Source: Anaerolineae bacterium (GTDB taxonomy: Bacteria; Chloroflexota; Anaerolineae; Anaerolineales; Villigracilaceae). Taken from it: a stretch of DNA of 64,000 nt. A program made the position numbers and the translations under genes. The stretch is taken from the NCBI GenBank assembly GCA_022013685.1, contig JAKLPV010000226.1:1-64000 (forward strand), written 5' to 3'. A model generated the notes under the pieces. That model made no database searches and was not told the DNA's origin. It was given only the letters and a program-made list of their open reading frames with translations. The stretch's first letter is position 1, and each line of letters starts with the position of its first letter. Positions 32,591 to 40,548 of the stretch are shown in pieces.

Positions 32591-34288
32591 TCAAAATCCT
32601 AAATCCTTCAAAATCTGGCCTTCGCTCTGCCTGCCCTTGTTGCCGAGCAGCTCGCGCCAGAAATTGTCGTCATACCTGCGCGAACGGACCGGCAGCGGCA
32701 TGGGCACGCCCCAGCCGAGCAGCAGCACTTCTTCTTTGGGCTGCAGGCGTGCCAGCATGCCGCGGATCGCGTCCCGGCCGGAGAGGCCCGAGAGCACGGC
32801 CTGGATGTCGAAGTCGTCTCCGAGCCAGCCGCTGATGCGCGTGCCGAGCTGCGACATGACCTCATCGTAAATTTGCGATGGGCGCTGGTCAACGATCAGC
32901 AGGGTGACGTAGTATTTGCGCAATTCGCGCGCGATGGTGGCGAAAGCCGTCTGGGCGGCCATTTCGCGGTTGAGCAGTTTGTGGGCTTCCTCGACGACGA
33001 TGATCAGCGGGCGCGGCTCCCCGCCGCCGTGCGAGCGGAACTCGTTGGTGCGCTTCTCCCAGGCTTCGCGGATCTTGCGCGTCAGCAGGTTCGAGACCAG
33101 CAGGTAGTCCAGGTCTTGCTCGTTGTCGCCAAACGACAGCACCACGTGCCGCCCGGCTTCGAGCGTGTCGATGACCTGCTTGATACTGTCCGCGGCGGGT
33201 TTTTCGACGATGTAATGCTTGTTGAACAGGCGGCGCAGTTTGTCGTGCAGGCCCTCGGCGGCGGCCACGTTGACTCCGTTGGCCAGTGCCCAGGCAGCGA
33301 CACTCTCAGGGTGCGGCTGCTTCTTGATGCGGCCCTTTTCGTCCTCGACCTCGATCTCCTCGCGATTCATCTCTTTGAAGGCCTGGAACCAGCGTTCGCG
33401 GAAGGTGGTCATCAGCGCGTTGAGGGTGGTCGGCGTGGTTTCCTTGAGATTCAGTTCGCGGCTGAGCATTTCGATGTCGGGGGGAGCGATGTCGTTCATC
33501 GCGATTTCGAGGTTGAAATCGGGGGTGTTCGCCCCGCGGATCCTGGCTCCGGCCCCCAACCCGACGACGCTTAAGCGGCTCGCGAATTTGGTTTTCAACC
33601 CGATCACTTTCAGCTTGGTGTCCGAGGCGATATCGTCGAATCCGTACTCGTTGTGCATGTCGAGGACCAGCACCGAGGCCTTGTTGTGCTGCATCAGCCC
33701 GGCCAGGACGAGACGGGTCAGGAAGGATTTGCCGGTGCCGGTCGCGCCAAAGACGCCCGACGAGCGCTGGATGAATTTGTCGAGGTTGATACAGACGGGA
33801 TGTCCCTGTTCGCGGGTGTAGCCGATGACGAAGTTGCCGTCCTTATCCGGGTCGCCGAAAATGGCGGCGATATCGGCCTGGTCGGCCAGCGAAACCGGGG
33901 CATGGTGCAGCGGGACGGTTTTGACCGGGATCGGGCGCGGGTCTTCGGGGTGCTCCGTGCGCCACAGTTTGTAGGCGGGCGTGCCCGGTTCCGGTCCGCG
34001 TTCGAGCATCAGCGCCGGCAGGATTTCAAGATTGGTGTAGAGGGTCTGCCCGTGCAGGGCCTTGGCCAGGGCGGGCGGCAGGCGCGTCTCGGTCTGTTCG
34101 TCCGCGAAACGCGGGTCGGTTGCGCCCAGTTGCAGGTCCGTGACCAGGCCGTAGAAGCGGTAGTCGCCGCTGTCGATCACGACGAATCCGCCTTCCTGCA
34201 CGTCAAGCGGGTCAACGGTCAAACGCGCGGAGAAGGATTCCTTCAATCCGCCGCCGACGATGTAGCCAATTTGTTGGTTGTCTGTCAT
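32591..34288 (-). CDS. herA: HerA-like DNA translocase ATPase
   Basis: A 565-aa FtsK/HerA-superfamily ATPase. An N-terminal HAS-barrel-like region (1-60) precedes the Walker A 'GATGTGKSFLTRLVLAGL' (181-188). Walker B is 'PLIIVVEEAHKLLNREMA', followed by 'IARELRKYYVTLLIVDQRPSQI' and an arginine-containing C-terminal part. HerA hexamers pump DNA and drive the NurA nuclease in end resection. A nurA gene is encoded four genes upstream in the same direction. AAGGAG precedes the ATG. The stop codon lies 7 bp from the last REP unit. Confidence 0.9.
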   Translation of the reverse strand: MTDNQQIGYIVGGGLKESFSARLTVDPLDVQEGGFVVIDSGDYRFYGLVTDLQLGATDPRFADEQTETRLPPALAKALHGQTLYTNLEILPALMLERGPEPGTPAYKLWRTEHPEDPRPIPVKTVPLHHAPVSLADQADIAAIFGDPDKDGNFVIGYTREQGHPVCINLDKFIQRSSGVFGATGTGKSFLTRLVLAGLMQHNKASVLVLDMHNEYGFDDIASDTKLKVIGLKTKFASRLSVVGLGAGARIRGANTPDFNLEIAMNDIAPPDIEMLSRELNLKETTPTTLNALMTTFRERWFQAFKEMNREEIEVEDEKGRIKKQPHPESVAAWALANGVNVAAAEGLHDKLRRLFNKHYIVEKPAADSIKQVIDTLEAGRHVVLSFGDNEQDLDYLLVSNLLTRKIREAWEKRTNEFRSHGGGEPRPLIIVVEEAHKLLNREMAAQTAFATIARELRKYYVTLLIVDQRPSQIYDEVMSQLGTRISGWLGDDFDIQAVLSGLSGRDAIRGMLARLQPKEEVLLLGWGVPMPLPVRSRRYDDNFWRELLGNKGRQSEGQILKDLGF

Positions 34289-34303
34289 AAAAGCTCCTTA
34301 AAC

Positions 34304-34327
34304 ACGAAGGACACAAAGTACACAAAG
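34304..34327. repeat. Family I repeat, 3' side of the GxxExxY gene
   Basis: ACGAAGGACACAAAGTACAC-type sequence. An inverted counterpart (CTTCGTGTCCTTGGTGTCCT) lies at 34744-34767 on the other side of the GxxExxY gene and again at 34891-34914. Confidence 0.7.
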
Positions 34328-34328
34328 G

Positions 34329-34739
34329 TTAAACCACCCTGCGTTTGATGCCGTCCTTCAGATGCGGTACGTTAAAGTTGATGAGGAAGCCAAGCCGAAT
34401 GCCGGAAAGTCGCAGATAAGTCATCAATTGAGCTTCGTAAACCGGATTCATTGTTTCCACGGCTTTGAGTTCAACGATGACACAATTTTGAACGCACATA
34501 TCCAGCCGCAACCCCGATTCAAGTCGTTCCCCTTCAAACATGATTGGCAAGAGAACTTGTGTATCAACAACCATATTGTTTTTCCGTAAAACATGGGTCA
34601 GGGCAATTTCATAGACAGATTCAAGTAAGCCAGGCCCGAGCACGCTGTGAACTCTGTATGCAGCATCAAGTACAGTTTTTCCAACACGTTCAACATCAAG
34701 CGGTATGGGTTGGAATAGTTTCTTTGCTGGAGTAGCCAT
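34329..34739 (-). CDS. GxxExxY family protein (PD-(D/E)XK-like)
   Basis: A 136-aa protein with the family-defining 'LGPGLLESVYEIAL' (GxxExxY) and the nuclease-like core 'GLRLDMCVQNCVIVELKAVETM' (D...ExK). A 'FNVPHLKDGIKRRVV' tail follows. The family is related to PD-(D/E)XK nucleases; no function is established. The gene sits between inverted copies of repeat family I, inside the HerA-NurA operon. Its first 35 codons are tandemly duplicated upstream. It looks like a recently inserted cassette. Confidence 0.85.
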   Translation of the reverse strand: MATPAKKLFQPIPLDVERVGKTVLDAAYRVHSVLGPGLLESVYEIALTHVLRKNNMVVDTQVLLPIMFEGERLESGLRLDMCVQNCVIVELKAVETMNPVYEAQLMTYLRLSGIRLGFLINFNVPHLKDGIKRRVV

Positions 34740-34930
34740 AAAACTTCGTGTCCTTGGTGTCCTTTGTATTTAAAGAACTTCCCCGAGCGCGCTGTGAACC
34801 CTGTATGCGGCATCAAGTACAGTTTTTCCAACACGTTCAACATCAAGTGGTATGGGTTGGAATAGCTTTTTTGCTGGAGTAGCCATAAAACTTCGTGTCC
34901 TTGGTGTCCTTTGTGTTTAAAGAACTTCAC
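34634..34930. repeat. 148-bp tandem duplication
   Basis: Positions 34634-34782 and 34782-34930 match with only a few mismatches at a spacing of 148 bp. The unit covers the 5' end of the GxxExxY gene plus the spacer before it. Confidence 0.85.
34774..34887 (-). pseudogene. Duplicated 5' fragment of the GxxExxY gene
   Basis: Starts with the same MATPAKKLFQPIPLDVERVG as the full gene. After 31 codons it crosses the duplication junction, takes on the tail 'SALGEVL' of the upstream gene and stops. 37 codons, certainly non-functional as an enzyme. Confidence 0.8.
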
Positions 34931-35513
34931 CTAATGCACCTAAAACGCTCATCAAGGTTGGATAGTCATCCCGCAAAAGAGTAATCAACTCCTGAGTGGC
35001 ATCCACTTTCCACTGTCCACTTTCTTTATGTGCCACACCGGCCTGCTGGAGGTGCGCGGCCAGAATCTCGCCGATCGGGGCGTCTTTGGCCCTCAGGATG
35101 TGGCGGAAGTAGCCGAATTTGCCGGCGCTGGTGAAGCGCGCCAGTTCCTTATCGTCGCACAGGTAGATCACATCCAGGCTGAGCGGCGGACGGGGCGGCA
35201 GCAGGTGGAATATTTTGCCATCCTGTTCGTAGCCGACCGACAGCACCGACATTTCGACCGGTACGATGCGCCGCTCGCGGTTGTCTTTCATCACCTCGGC
35301 GCTGACGTTTTCGGCGGTCACCAGCTGGCGCACCAGCCCGTCATCGTCGATGTGGATATCGTAGATCAGGCCGTAAACCTGGTACCCGTTCCCGAGTGGG
35401 GCGCGGACGAGGGCGCCAAAGGCTGGGGCTTCGAACTGCGAGACCGAACACCCGGCGATGAAGCCAGTTGTCCCTGCGCGTAGTAAACGTCCGATTTCGA
35501 TTTGTGATGGCAT
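34917..35513 (-). CDS. Conserved protein of the HerA-NurA operon, HAS-barrel-like
   Basis: A 198-aa soluble protein. The N-terminal 50 residues ('IGRLLRAGTTGFIAGCSVSQ', 'FGALVRAPLGNGYQVYGLIYDI') resemble the beta-barrel found at the N-terminus of HerA. The rest ('RFTSAGKFGYFRHILRAKDAPIGEILAAHLQQ') has no family I can name. A role as an accessory subunit of the HerA-NurA machine is inferred from position only. It overlaps nothing; the next upstream gene ends 20 bp away. Confidence 0.6.
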   Translation of the reverse strand: MPSQIEIGRLLRAGTTGFIAGCSVSQFEAPAFGALVRAPLGNGYQVYGLIYDIHIDDDGLVRQLVTAENVSAEVMKDNRERRIVPVEMSVLSVGYEQDGKIFHLLPPRPPLSLDVIYLCDDKELARFTSAGKFGYFRHILRAKDAPIGEILAAHLQQAGVAHKESGQWKVDATQELITLLRDDYPTLMSVLGALGEVL

Positions 35514-35533
35514 AGAGCCTCCAAAAGAAAATG

Positions 35534-36280
35534 CTATCGCTTGGTTGGAAATATTTTCAAGATGATGAGGAGAATGGGCAGAACAGCGGCGAGTACTAAA
35601 GATTGTTCAAAGCTATCTTGAATAATCTCATAAGCAACCAAAGGATTACTAGTTGTTGGAACTGCATATGTTACAACAGATTCCATGGCATCTGTATTTT
35701 TATTGGCAGGAGATGAAAAAGGGTCAAAAAATACCCAAGTACCGATTGAGTATGGAGCATTGACATATTGGGAATAGATTAGCGTTACTTGATCATTCCA
35801 TATCTCAGCATTCAGAATTACGCCTCTTGGAAAAATTATTTCGGCAAGGTTATCCAATGCGCCGTTGCGGTGATGAACAGGAAAATATATATCCGGTACG
35901 CCAAATAAATCCGCATCTATTTCCAAGTTCAGCACAATTCCTACTTCGTATTTACCGAGGTCTTTTGATTGTAGGATAACCAGATAAGCGTATTTTTCAT
36001 AGATTTTCTTATAGGTCGTTCCGGATTTATTGGTTGAGGAACTGACAGGTGATATATCTAATGTTTGGCTTTGCAAAACTCTTACCGGTATTACTTTGCG
36101 ACAACCACCATCTTGATCACAAAAGGGGGCTGTGGAATAATCTTTCACATCCACTTGGGCCTGTTTTATCTGTAATGAACCATAGACAAAATATGTGCCA
36201 ACAACAAGCAAAGAAATGATGATTGCCCACGAGAGAAACGAAAGCCGTTTTAAAACAGAGAAACGTTTTCTACTGCCCAA
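35534..36280 (-). CDS. Membrane-anchored protein inserted in the HerA-NurA operon
   Basis: A 248-aa protein with a TM segment near each end (about 15-32 and 228-243) and an extracytoplasmic domain between them. Two cysteines lie in 'FCDQDGGC'. It resembles no family I know. The DNA is clearly AT-richer than its neighbours, which suggests transfer or relaxed selection. Its first codons overlap the end of nurA by 11 nt, so it is probably translated from the same message. Confidence 0.6.
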   Translation of the reverse strand: MGSRKRFSVLKRLSFLSWAIIISLLVVGTYFVYGSLQIKQAQVDVKDYSTAPFCDQDGGCRKVIPVRVLQSQTLDISPVSSSTNKSGTTYKKIYEKYAYLVILQSKDLGKYEVGIVLNLEIDADLFGVPDIYFPVHHRNGALDNLAEIIFPRGVILNAEIWNDQVTLIYSQYVNAPYSIGTWVFFDPFSSPANKNTDAMESVVTYAVPTTSNPLVAYEIIQDSFEQSLVLAAVLPILLIILKIFPTKR

Positions 36281-37463
36281 AGCGACCCCTTCCTGATAAA
36301 TCCTTGGCCGATTGTTTGAACGAACCGTCGTCGGTCTCTTCGCCGGCGCGGCGGATCTCCATCAGCAGCATTTGCTCGACCTGGTTTTTTTCCTCGTGCT
36401 TGACAACTGCCGTTTCATGGGCGCGATGCAATAGATACGGATATGGTTTCGCGCCCATCACCCGGCACTGTTCGATCAGCACAGCGTGCAGCGCATCCAA
36501 TTTTTCTGGGTCATCGGCCACCCAGCGGGGGATTTCAACGCGCACTGGCCAGGGATGTCCGCGGGTGCCAACGTTGAGATAGAAAAAATGCAGGGCCAGC
36601 AGGCCGCGATAATCTTTTTCGGATCTGGCTTGCAACTGGAACACCGCCGAACGTTCACCCGGTTCGAGCAGCGGGTTACCTTTTTCGCCAAACAACCAGC
36701 GGTCGCTCACGCCCCGAAACGGGTGCTGGGCGCGCAGGTTTTCGACCTGCGACAGGTCGCCGAGTTTCATCAGTTCGAGCAGGCGCACCACCAGGTCGGC
36801 GGCGGGTTTGTCGACATAGCCGGCGGTGGTGACCCCGTTGGTTTGCAGGCGCGAGAGCACGGTCTTGTAGGTTTCGAGGCTCTGGCTGAAAGCAGCGTCT
36901 TGTCCATCTTTTGCGCCCCACAGCTCGATCGGGCCGTCGGTAAAGGTGATGACCGGGGCCGGGTACTGCGCGGAGAGTTCGTCCAGTTTGCGGCGCTCGT
37001 CGAGGTCGCGTTTGAGGGCCACCATGCCGTCGGTCAGCGGATTGCCATCGACGTAGAGCTCGTCGTCGTAGAGTAATTGGCTGTCGGTGAAGGTTTGGGG
37101 CGTGAGGCCGGAGCCGGGCTGCAGGACGATCGCCCCCACGTTAACGAGACAGTACTGTACTGGGCCATGCCGATCAAGGGGAATCTGCGAACCGTCAGCG
37201 GCGATGAGAGTCGCGTTTAACGGCAGGCCAGGCATCGGGTGGTGCGTGTCGAGCGCTTCTTTTAGCGGGAGCGCGCAGCGGATGGCCGGGTCAACCGCTT
37301 TGGCGGATTCGACCTTGTCGCGCAGGGCATCCACATCCTGCGCAGTTTGGCAGAAGAGCGCCCGGGCCTCGCGGCGCAGGCTTTCGAGCCGCTCGCGCCG
37401 TTGGCGGGCGGTTGCGCCGATCTCGTGAATTTTTATATAAATTTGCTGAAAGTCCAGTGCCAT
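36270..37463 (-). CDS. nurA: NurA-type DNA repair nuclease
   Basis: A 397-aa NurA-domain protein. The catalytic acidic residues are in 'TLIAADGSQIPLDRHG' (Asp90) and 'VITFTDGPIELWG'. The C-terminal 'PWPVRVEIPRWVADDPEKLD' and 'PYPYLLHRAHETAVVKHEE' are typical. NurA acts with HerA in 5'-end resection. An N-terminal coiled coil (10-55) precedes the domain. It is the first gene of the leftward operon ending in herA. No own ribosome binding site decides the start beyond the ATG at 37463. Confidence 0.85.
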   Translation of the reverse strand: MALDFQQIYIKIHEIGATARQRRERLESLRREARALFCQTAQDVDALRDKVESAKAVDPAIRCALPLKEALDTHHPMPGLPLNATLIAADGSQIPLDRHGPVQYCLVNVGAIVLQPGSGLTPQTFTDSQLLYDDELYVDGNPLTDGMVALKRDLDERRKLDELSAQYPAPVITFTDGPIELWGAKDGQDAAFSQSLETYKTVLSRLQTNGVTTAGYVDKPAADLVVRLLELMKLGDLSQVENLRAQHPFRGVSDRWLFGEKGNPLLEPGERSAVFQLQARSEKDYRGLLALHFFYLNVGTRGHPWPVRVEIPRWVADDPEKLDALHAVLIEQCRVMGAKPYPYLLHRAHETAVVKHEEKNQVEQMLLMEIRRAGEETDDGSFKQSAKDLSGRGRFGQ

Positions 37464-37576
37464 CGGGTCACCTATTAGAACATTTGTTACATTTTACCTG
37501 ATTTGGGATGTTTGGGGAACTTTTTGTGAAAGCGGAGCGTTATAGGGGAAATATCAATATTCACAAGGAGCCTAAC

Positions 37577-38308
37577 ATGCGTAACAAATTTCTTATCGTA
37601 TCTGTTCTAATGGTTTTAGCGGTGCTTTTGAGCGCCTGTGGAAGTGTCGCTTTGCCCGCTGCCCAGCCCCAGCCTGCCGTTGTCCGCAATCTGAGCGTGA
37701 GTGGCGCCGGACAGGTTACACTGAAACCGGACATCGCTTACATCTATATTGGTGTTCACACTGAAGACCCCAGCGCCGCCGATGCGGTTGCCAGGAACAA
37801 CGCCGACACCCAGAAGTTGATCGAGGCGCTCAAAGCCGAGGGCGTCGCCGCGGACGATCTGCGCACAACCAATTTCTCGATCTGGACCAACACCCCCTAT
37901 GGCCCCGATGGTTTGCCTGGCACTCCGGTTTATATGGTTGATAACACCGTCTATATGACCGTGCGCGACCTGGGCGGTCTGGGCGACCTGCTCGACGCCG
38001 CAGTGCAAGCGGGCGCGAACAACATCAACAGCATCCAGTTCGATGTTGCCGACAAGACCCAGGCCATGGCCGATGCCCGCAAAGCTGCCGTTGCCGCCGC
38101 CAAGACACAGGCCCAGGAACTGGCCGAGGCTGCCGGGGTGAGCCTGGGAGAGATCCAGACCATTTCGTACTTCGACAGCGTGCCCTACCCGGTCTTTGAT
38201 GGCGTTGGTAGAGGCGGTGGCGTTGAATCAGAAGCCATGTCTGTACCGATCAACCCTGGCACGATGCAGTTGACCGTGACCGTGACGATCTCGTACGAAA
38301 TTAAATAA
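37577..38308 (+). CDS. SIMPL-domain (DUF541) lipoprotein
   Basis: A 243-aa exported protein. The start at 37577 is fixed by AAGGAG 6 nt upstream. The signal peptide ends in the lipobox LLSAC. The SIMPL/DUF541 domain begins at 'RNLSVSGAGQVTLKPDIAYI' and includes 'DDLRTTNFSIWTNTPYG' and 'ARKAAVAAAKTQAQELAEAAGVSLG'. Members are periplasmic or outer-surface proteins of unsettled function. A terminator follows. Confidence 0.9.
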   Translation: MRNKFLIVSVLMVLAVLLSACGSVALPAAQPQPAVVRNLSVSGAGQVTLKPDIAYIYIGVHTEDPSAADAVARNNADTQKLIEALKAEGVAADDLRTTNFSIWTNTPYGPDGLPGTPVYMVDNTVYMTVRDLGGLGDLLDAAVQAGANNINSIQFDVADKTQAMADARKAAVAAAKTQAQELAEAAGVSLGEIQTISYFDSVPYPVFDGVGRGGGVESEAMSVPINPGTMQLTVTVTISYEIK

Positions 38309-38332
38309 TCCTGAAAACTTCCTCCCCCAACT

Positions 38333-38365
38333 GCATCCCTCGCGTAAGCGGGGGATGCTTTTTTA
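38333..38365 (+). terminator. Terminator of the SIMPL gene
   Basis: GCATCCCTCGC/GCGGGGGATGC with a GTAA loop, followed by TTTTTTA. Confidence 0.9.
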
Positions 38366-38422
38366 ACCCTCGCCGCAGGGACGGCGTTATAATCATCCAA
38401 AATCTGGTTCAAGGAGCTTGGA

Positions 38423-39325
38423 ATGTTAAAAGTCGGTTATATTGGTTTGGGTCTGATGGGCAAATCGATCGCCCGCAACATTCTCAAAGCCGGGTTCCCG
38501 GTCGTGGTGCATAACCGCAGTCGCGCGGCGGTGGCGGAGCTGGTGGCCGAGGGCGCAACCGAAGCCTTTTCGGCAACGGAGCTGGCCGGGCAAGTGGATG
38601 TGATTTTTACCAACCTGCCAGATTCGCCGGATGTCGAAAGCGTTGTACTCGGCCCCGGCGGGATTCTCGAAGCGGCCCACCCTGGGCTTGTTTACGTGGA
38701 CAATAGCACGGTCAAACCCGCCACCGCCCGTCACCTGGCTGAGGCGTTAGCCAAAAAAGGGACGCTCGCCCTGGATGCTCCCGTCTCCGGCGGCGATATC
38801 GGCGCGAAGAACGGCACCCTGACCATCATGGTCGGCGGCGACGCGGCGGCGCTCGAAAAGGTCAGGCCAATTTTCATGGCGATGGGCAAGACCGTTACAC
38901 ACGTCGGCGGGCCGGGGGCCGGGCAGGTGGCCAAAGCCGCCAACCAGATCATGGTCGCCGCGCAGATGGTGGCGATGGCAGAATTGCTGGTTTTCTCGCA
39001 AAAAGCCGGGGTCGATCCGCAGAAAGTGGTCGAAGCCATCAAGGGCGGCGCGGCCCAGTGCTGGACTCTGGATGTCAAGCCGCCGCGCCTGTTCGCCGGC
39101 AATCGCAACCCTGGTTTCAAGGCCTACATGCAGGCCAAAGACCTGAACATTGTCATGGAAACCGCCCGCGAGTACGGCGTTCCGCTGCCGGGCACAGCCG
39201 AAAATACCCAACTCTTCAACGCCATGCTGCAAATGGGCATGGGCGAGCTGGACAATTCGGCGGTGGTTGGGGTCTTGGAGATACTTGCGGGGATTGAGTT
39301 GGGAATGCAGAATTCAGAAGGATGA
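38423..39325 (+). CDS. Beta-hydroxyacid dehydrogenase (3-hydroxyisobutyrate / tartronate-semialdehyde reductase family)
   Basis: A 300-aa NAD(P)-dependent enzyme. The Rossmann motif is 'GYIGLGLMGKSIARNILKAG'. The substrate-binding 'LDAPVSGGDIGAKNGTLTIMVGG' and the catalytic lysine region 'GAGQVAKAANQIMVA' are all present. The exact hydroxyacid is unknown. A TATAAT at 38388-38393 and AAGGAG give a good promoter and ribosome binding site. The last seven residues (GMQNSEG) and the stop codon are encoded by a family F repeat. Confidence 0.92.
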   Translation: MLKVGYIGLGLMGKSIARNILKAGFPVVVHNRSRAAVAELVAEGATEAFSATELAGQVDVIFTNLPDSPDVESVVLGPGGILEAAHPGLVYVDNSTVKPATARHLAEALAKKGTLALDAPVSGGDIGAKNGTLTIMVGGDAAALEKVRPIFMAMGKTVTHVGGPGAGQVAKAANQIMVAAQMVAMAELLVFSQKAGVDPQKVVEAIKGGAAQCWTLDVKPPRLFAGNRNPGFKAYMQAKDLNIVMETAREYGVPLPGTAENTQLFNAMLQMGMGELDNSAVVGVLEILAGIELGMQNSEG

Positions 39326-39483
39326 ATGATGAAATGGGACGCGGAGTTAGCGGATTTGACGGATTTTCGCGGATTTTTTTATTCGGCAGCCAGGGCAAAG
39401 CTCAATTGACTCGTGCAGTGGATAATTTCGAGATCAAAAGGTGTTAAAATAACAGCGTGAAAATCTACCTTGATGATTGAAAA

Positions 39484-39699
39484 ATGATTACAAATGTTAG
39501 ACCACTAATCGAAGTTAACCAGCAAGCAATACCCCTGCTCTATAAAGAGTTAGGCGTTGTGGATGCTGTTCGTTTTCTAAAACAATTTACTCAAGGCTAC
39601 GGGAATTACACTCAAGAGCGGGAAGTACTCTTTGCAAATAAATCCCTTGACGATATTGTCAGTGAAATCGAAAAGCGGAGAAAAACGGCACAAAAATAA
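39484..39699 (+). CDS. Small conserved-looking hypothetical protein
   Basis: A 71-aa protein: 'PLIEVNQQAIPLLYKELGVV', then 'RFLKQFTQGYGNYTQEREVLF' and an Ile/Glu/Lys-rich tail. Its composition is normal for a folded small protein and it lies in an AT-rich patch. I cannot name a family with confidence. Its size and setting would fit a small antitoxin-like protein, but that is speculation. No ribosome binding site is evident. Confidence 0.55.
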   Translation: MITNVRPLIEVNQQAIPLLYKELGVVDAVRFLKQFTQGYGNYTQEREVLFANKSLDDIVSEIEKRRKTAQK

Positions 39700-39813
39700 G
39701 TTTGAGAGCGCAGGCGATTTTGAAAGGCTTGCGCTCTTTCATAAAAGTAAAGGGTTTTTCGACAGTCGCGTTAGGCAGATTGCCATTATCAACAAGAGAA
39801 TCAAAAAAATATT

Positions 39814-40386
39814 ATGGAAGGTGTATCGGAAAATACTGAGCAGGAATATTGGGAATGCGAAAACTGTGGTGGACAAGGTTCTATATTTTTCCCAAATGAA
39901 ATCGAGGCGTCTCACTATATCCTTTGTGCAAACTGCTCAACTTCATGGATATGGGGTTGGTGTGTAAGGTGTAACGAAATCGATGTGGTTGAAATTAAAC
40001 AATCGAACAAAAAAGCACACAATTGGAAATGCCAAAATTGTCAGGCAAAAAACGCTGTCCCAATAGATTTTTACGTTGCCCCAATATACTTCCGCCCTGA
40101 AAAATTTTCTATAAGGGTGGTAGAAAGGGCAGGCAACCACATTACCATCCCTTGGATAAAAACAACAATAAATTGGTGGCATAAAAATGGAAACCTTTTG
40201 GCTTATATAGCAATGGTTTCATTTGGGGTTTTCATTTTTGCGCTTTTTGCTGATCTGCCAAGCCTTATTTCAATTATTGCTTTTTTTATCTGGACTCTAT
40301 CTTTTGCATTAATATTTATAATCGAACTTCTGTGTAGAATAATTTCTAGAGTTTTTGCATTGAAGGTAAAATCAAAATCTCGTTAA
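39814..40386 (+). CDS. Zinc-ribbon membrane protein
   Basis: A 190-aa protein. The N-terminal half has CxxC pairs (CENC, CANC, CVRC, CQNC), enough for two zinc ribbons, with Trp-rich stretches between. Two TM helices follow (about 128-146 and 150-172). The DNA is AT-rich compared with the flanks. No family assignment. The gene ends before a shared hairpin terminator at 40463. Confidence 0.6.
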   Translation: MEGVSENTEQEYWECENCGGQGSIFFPNEIEASHYILCANCSTSWIWGWCVRCNEIDVVEIKQSNKKAHNWKCQNCQAKNAVPIDFYVAPIYFRPEKFSIRVVERAGNHITIPWIKTTINWWHKNGNLLAYIAMVSFGVFIFALFADLPSLISIIAFFIWTLSFALIFIIELLCRIISRVFALKVKSKSR

Positions 40387-40462
40387 TCAAACCAATTTGC
40401 TGTGGTGAGAAATCTACCTACCGATTAACAGCCATGTCACGGGACGAGCAAAAAAGTGAATG

Positions 40463-40510
40463 AAAAAGGCCGCCAATGCCGGGAGTCGTCCCCGCGCTGG
40501 CGGCTTTTCC
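40463..40510. terminator. Bidirectional terminator between the zinc-ribbon gene and the ABC transporter
   Basis: GCCGCCA/TGGCGGC arms around an inner CGGGAGTCGTCCCCG stem. It has A-runs and T-runs on both sides. A family E repeat (ATTACCAATTACCAATTACC) follows at 40515-40553. Confidence 0.8.
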
Positions 40511-40548
40511 TATTCTCTAATCACCAATCACCAATTACCAATTACCAA

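Noticed and set aside
34598-34930. 110-codon frame (MKFFKHKGHQGHEV...) across the GxxExxY 5' duplication
   Set aside because: It arises from reading the tandemly duplicated spacer and gene start in another frame; the internal repetition of the peptide shows this.
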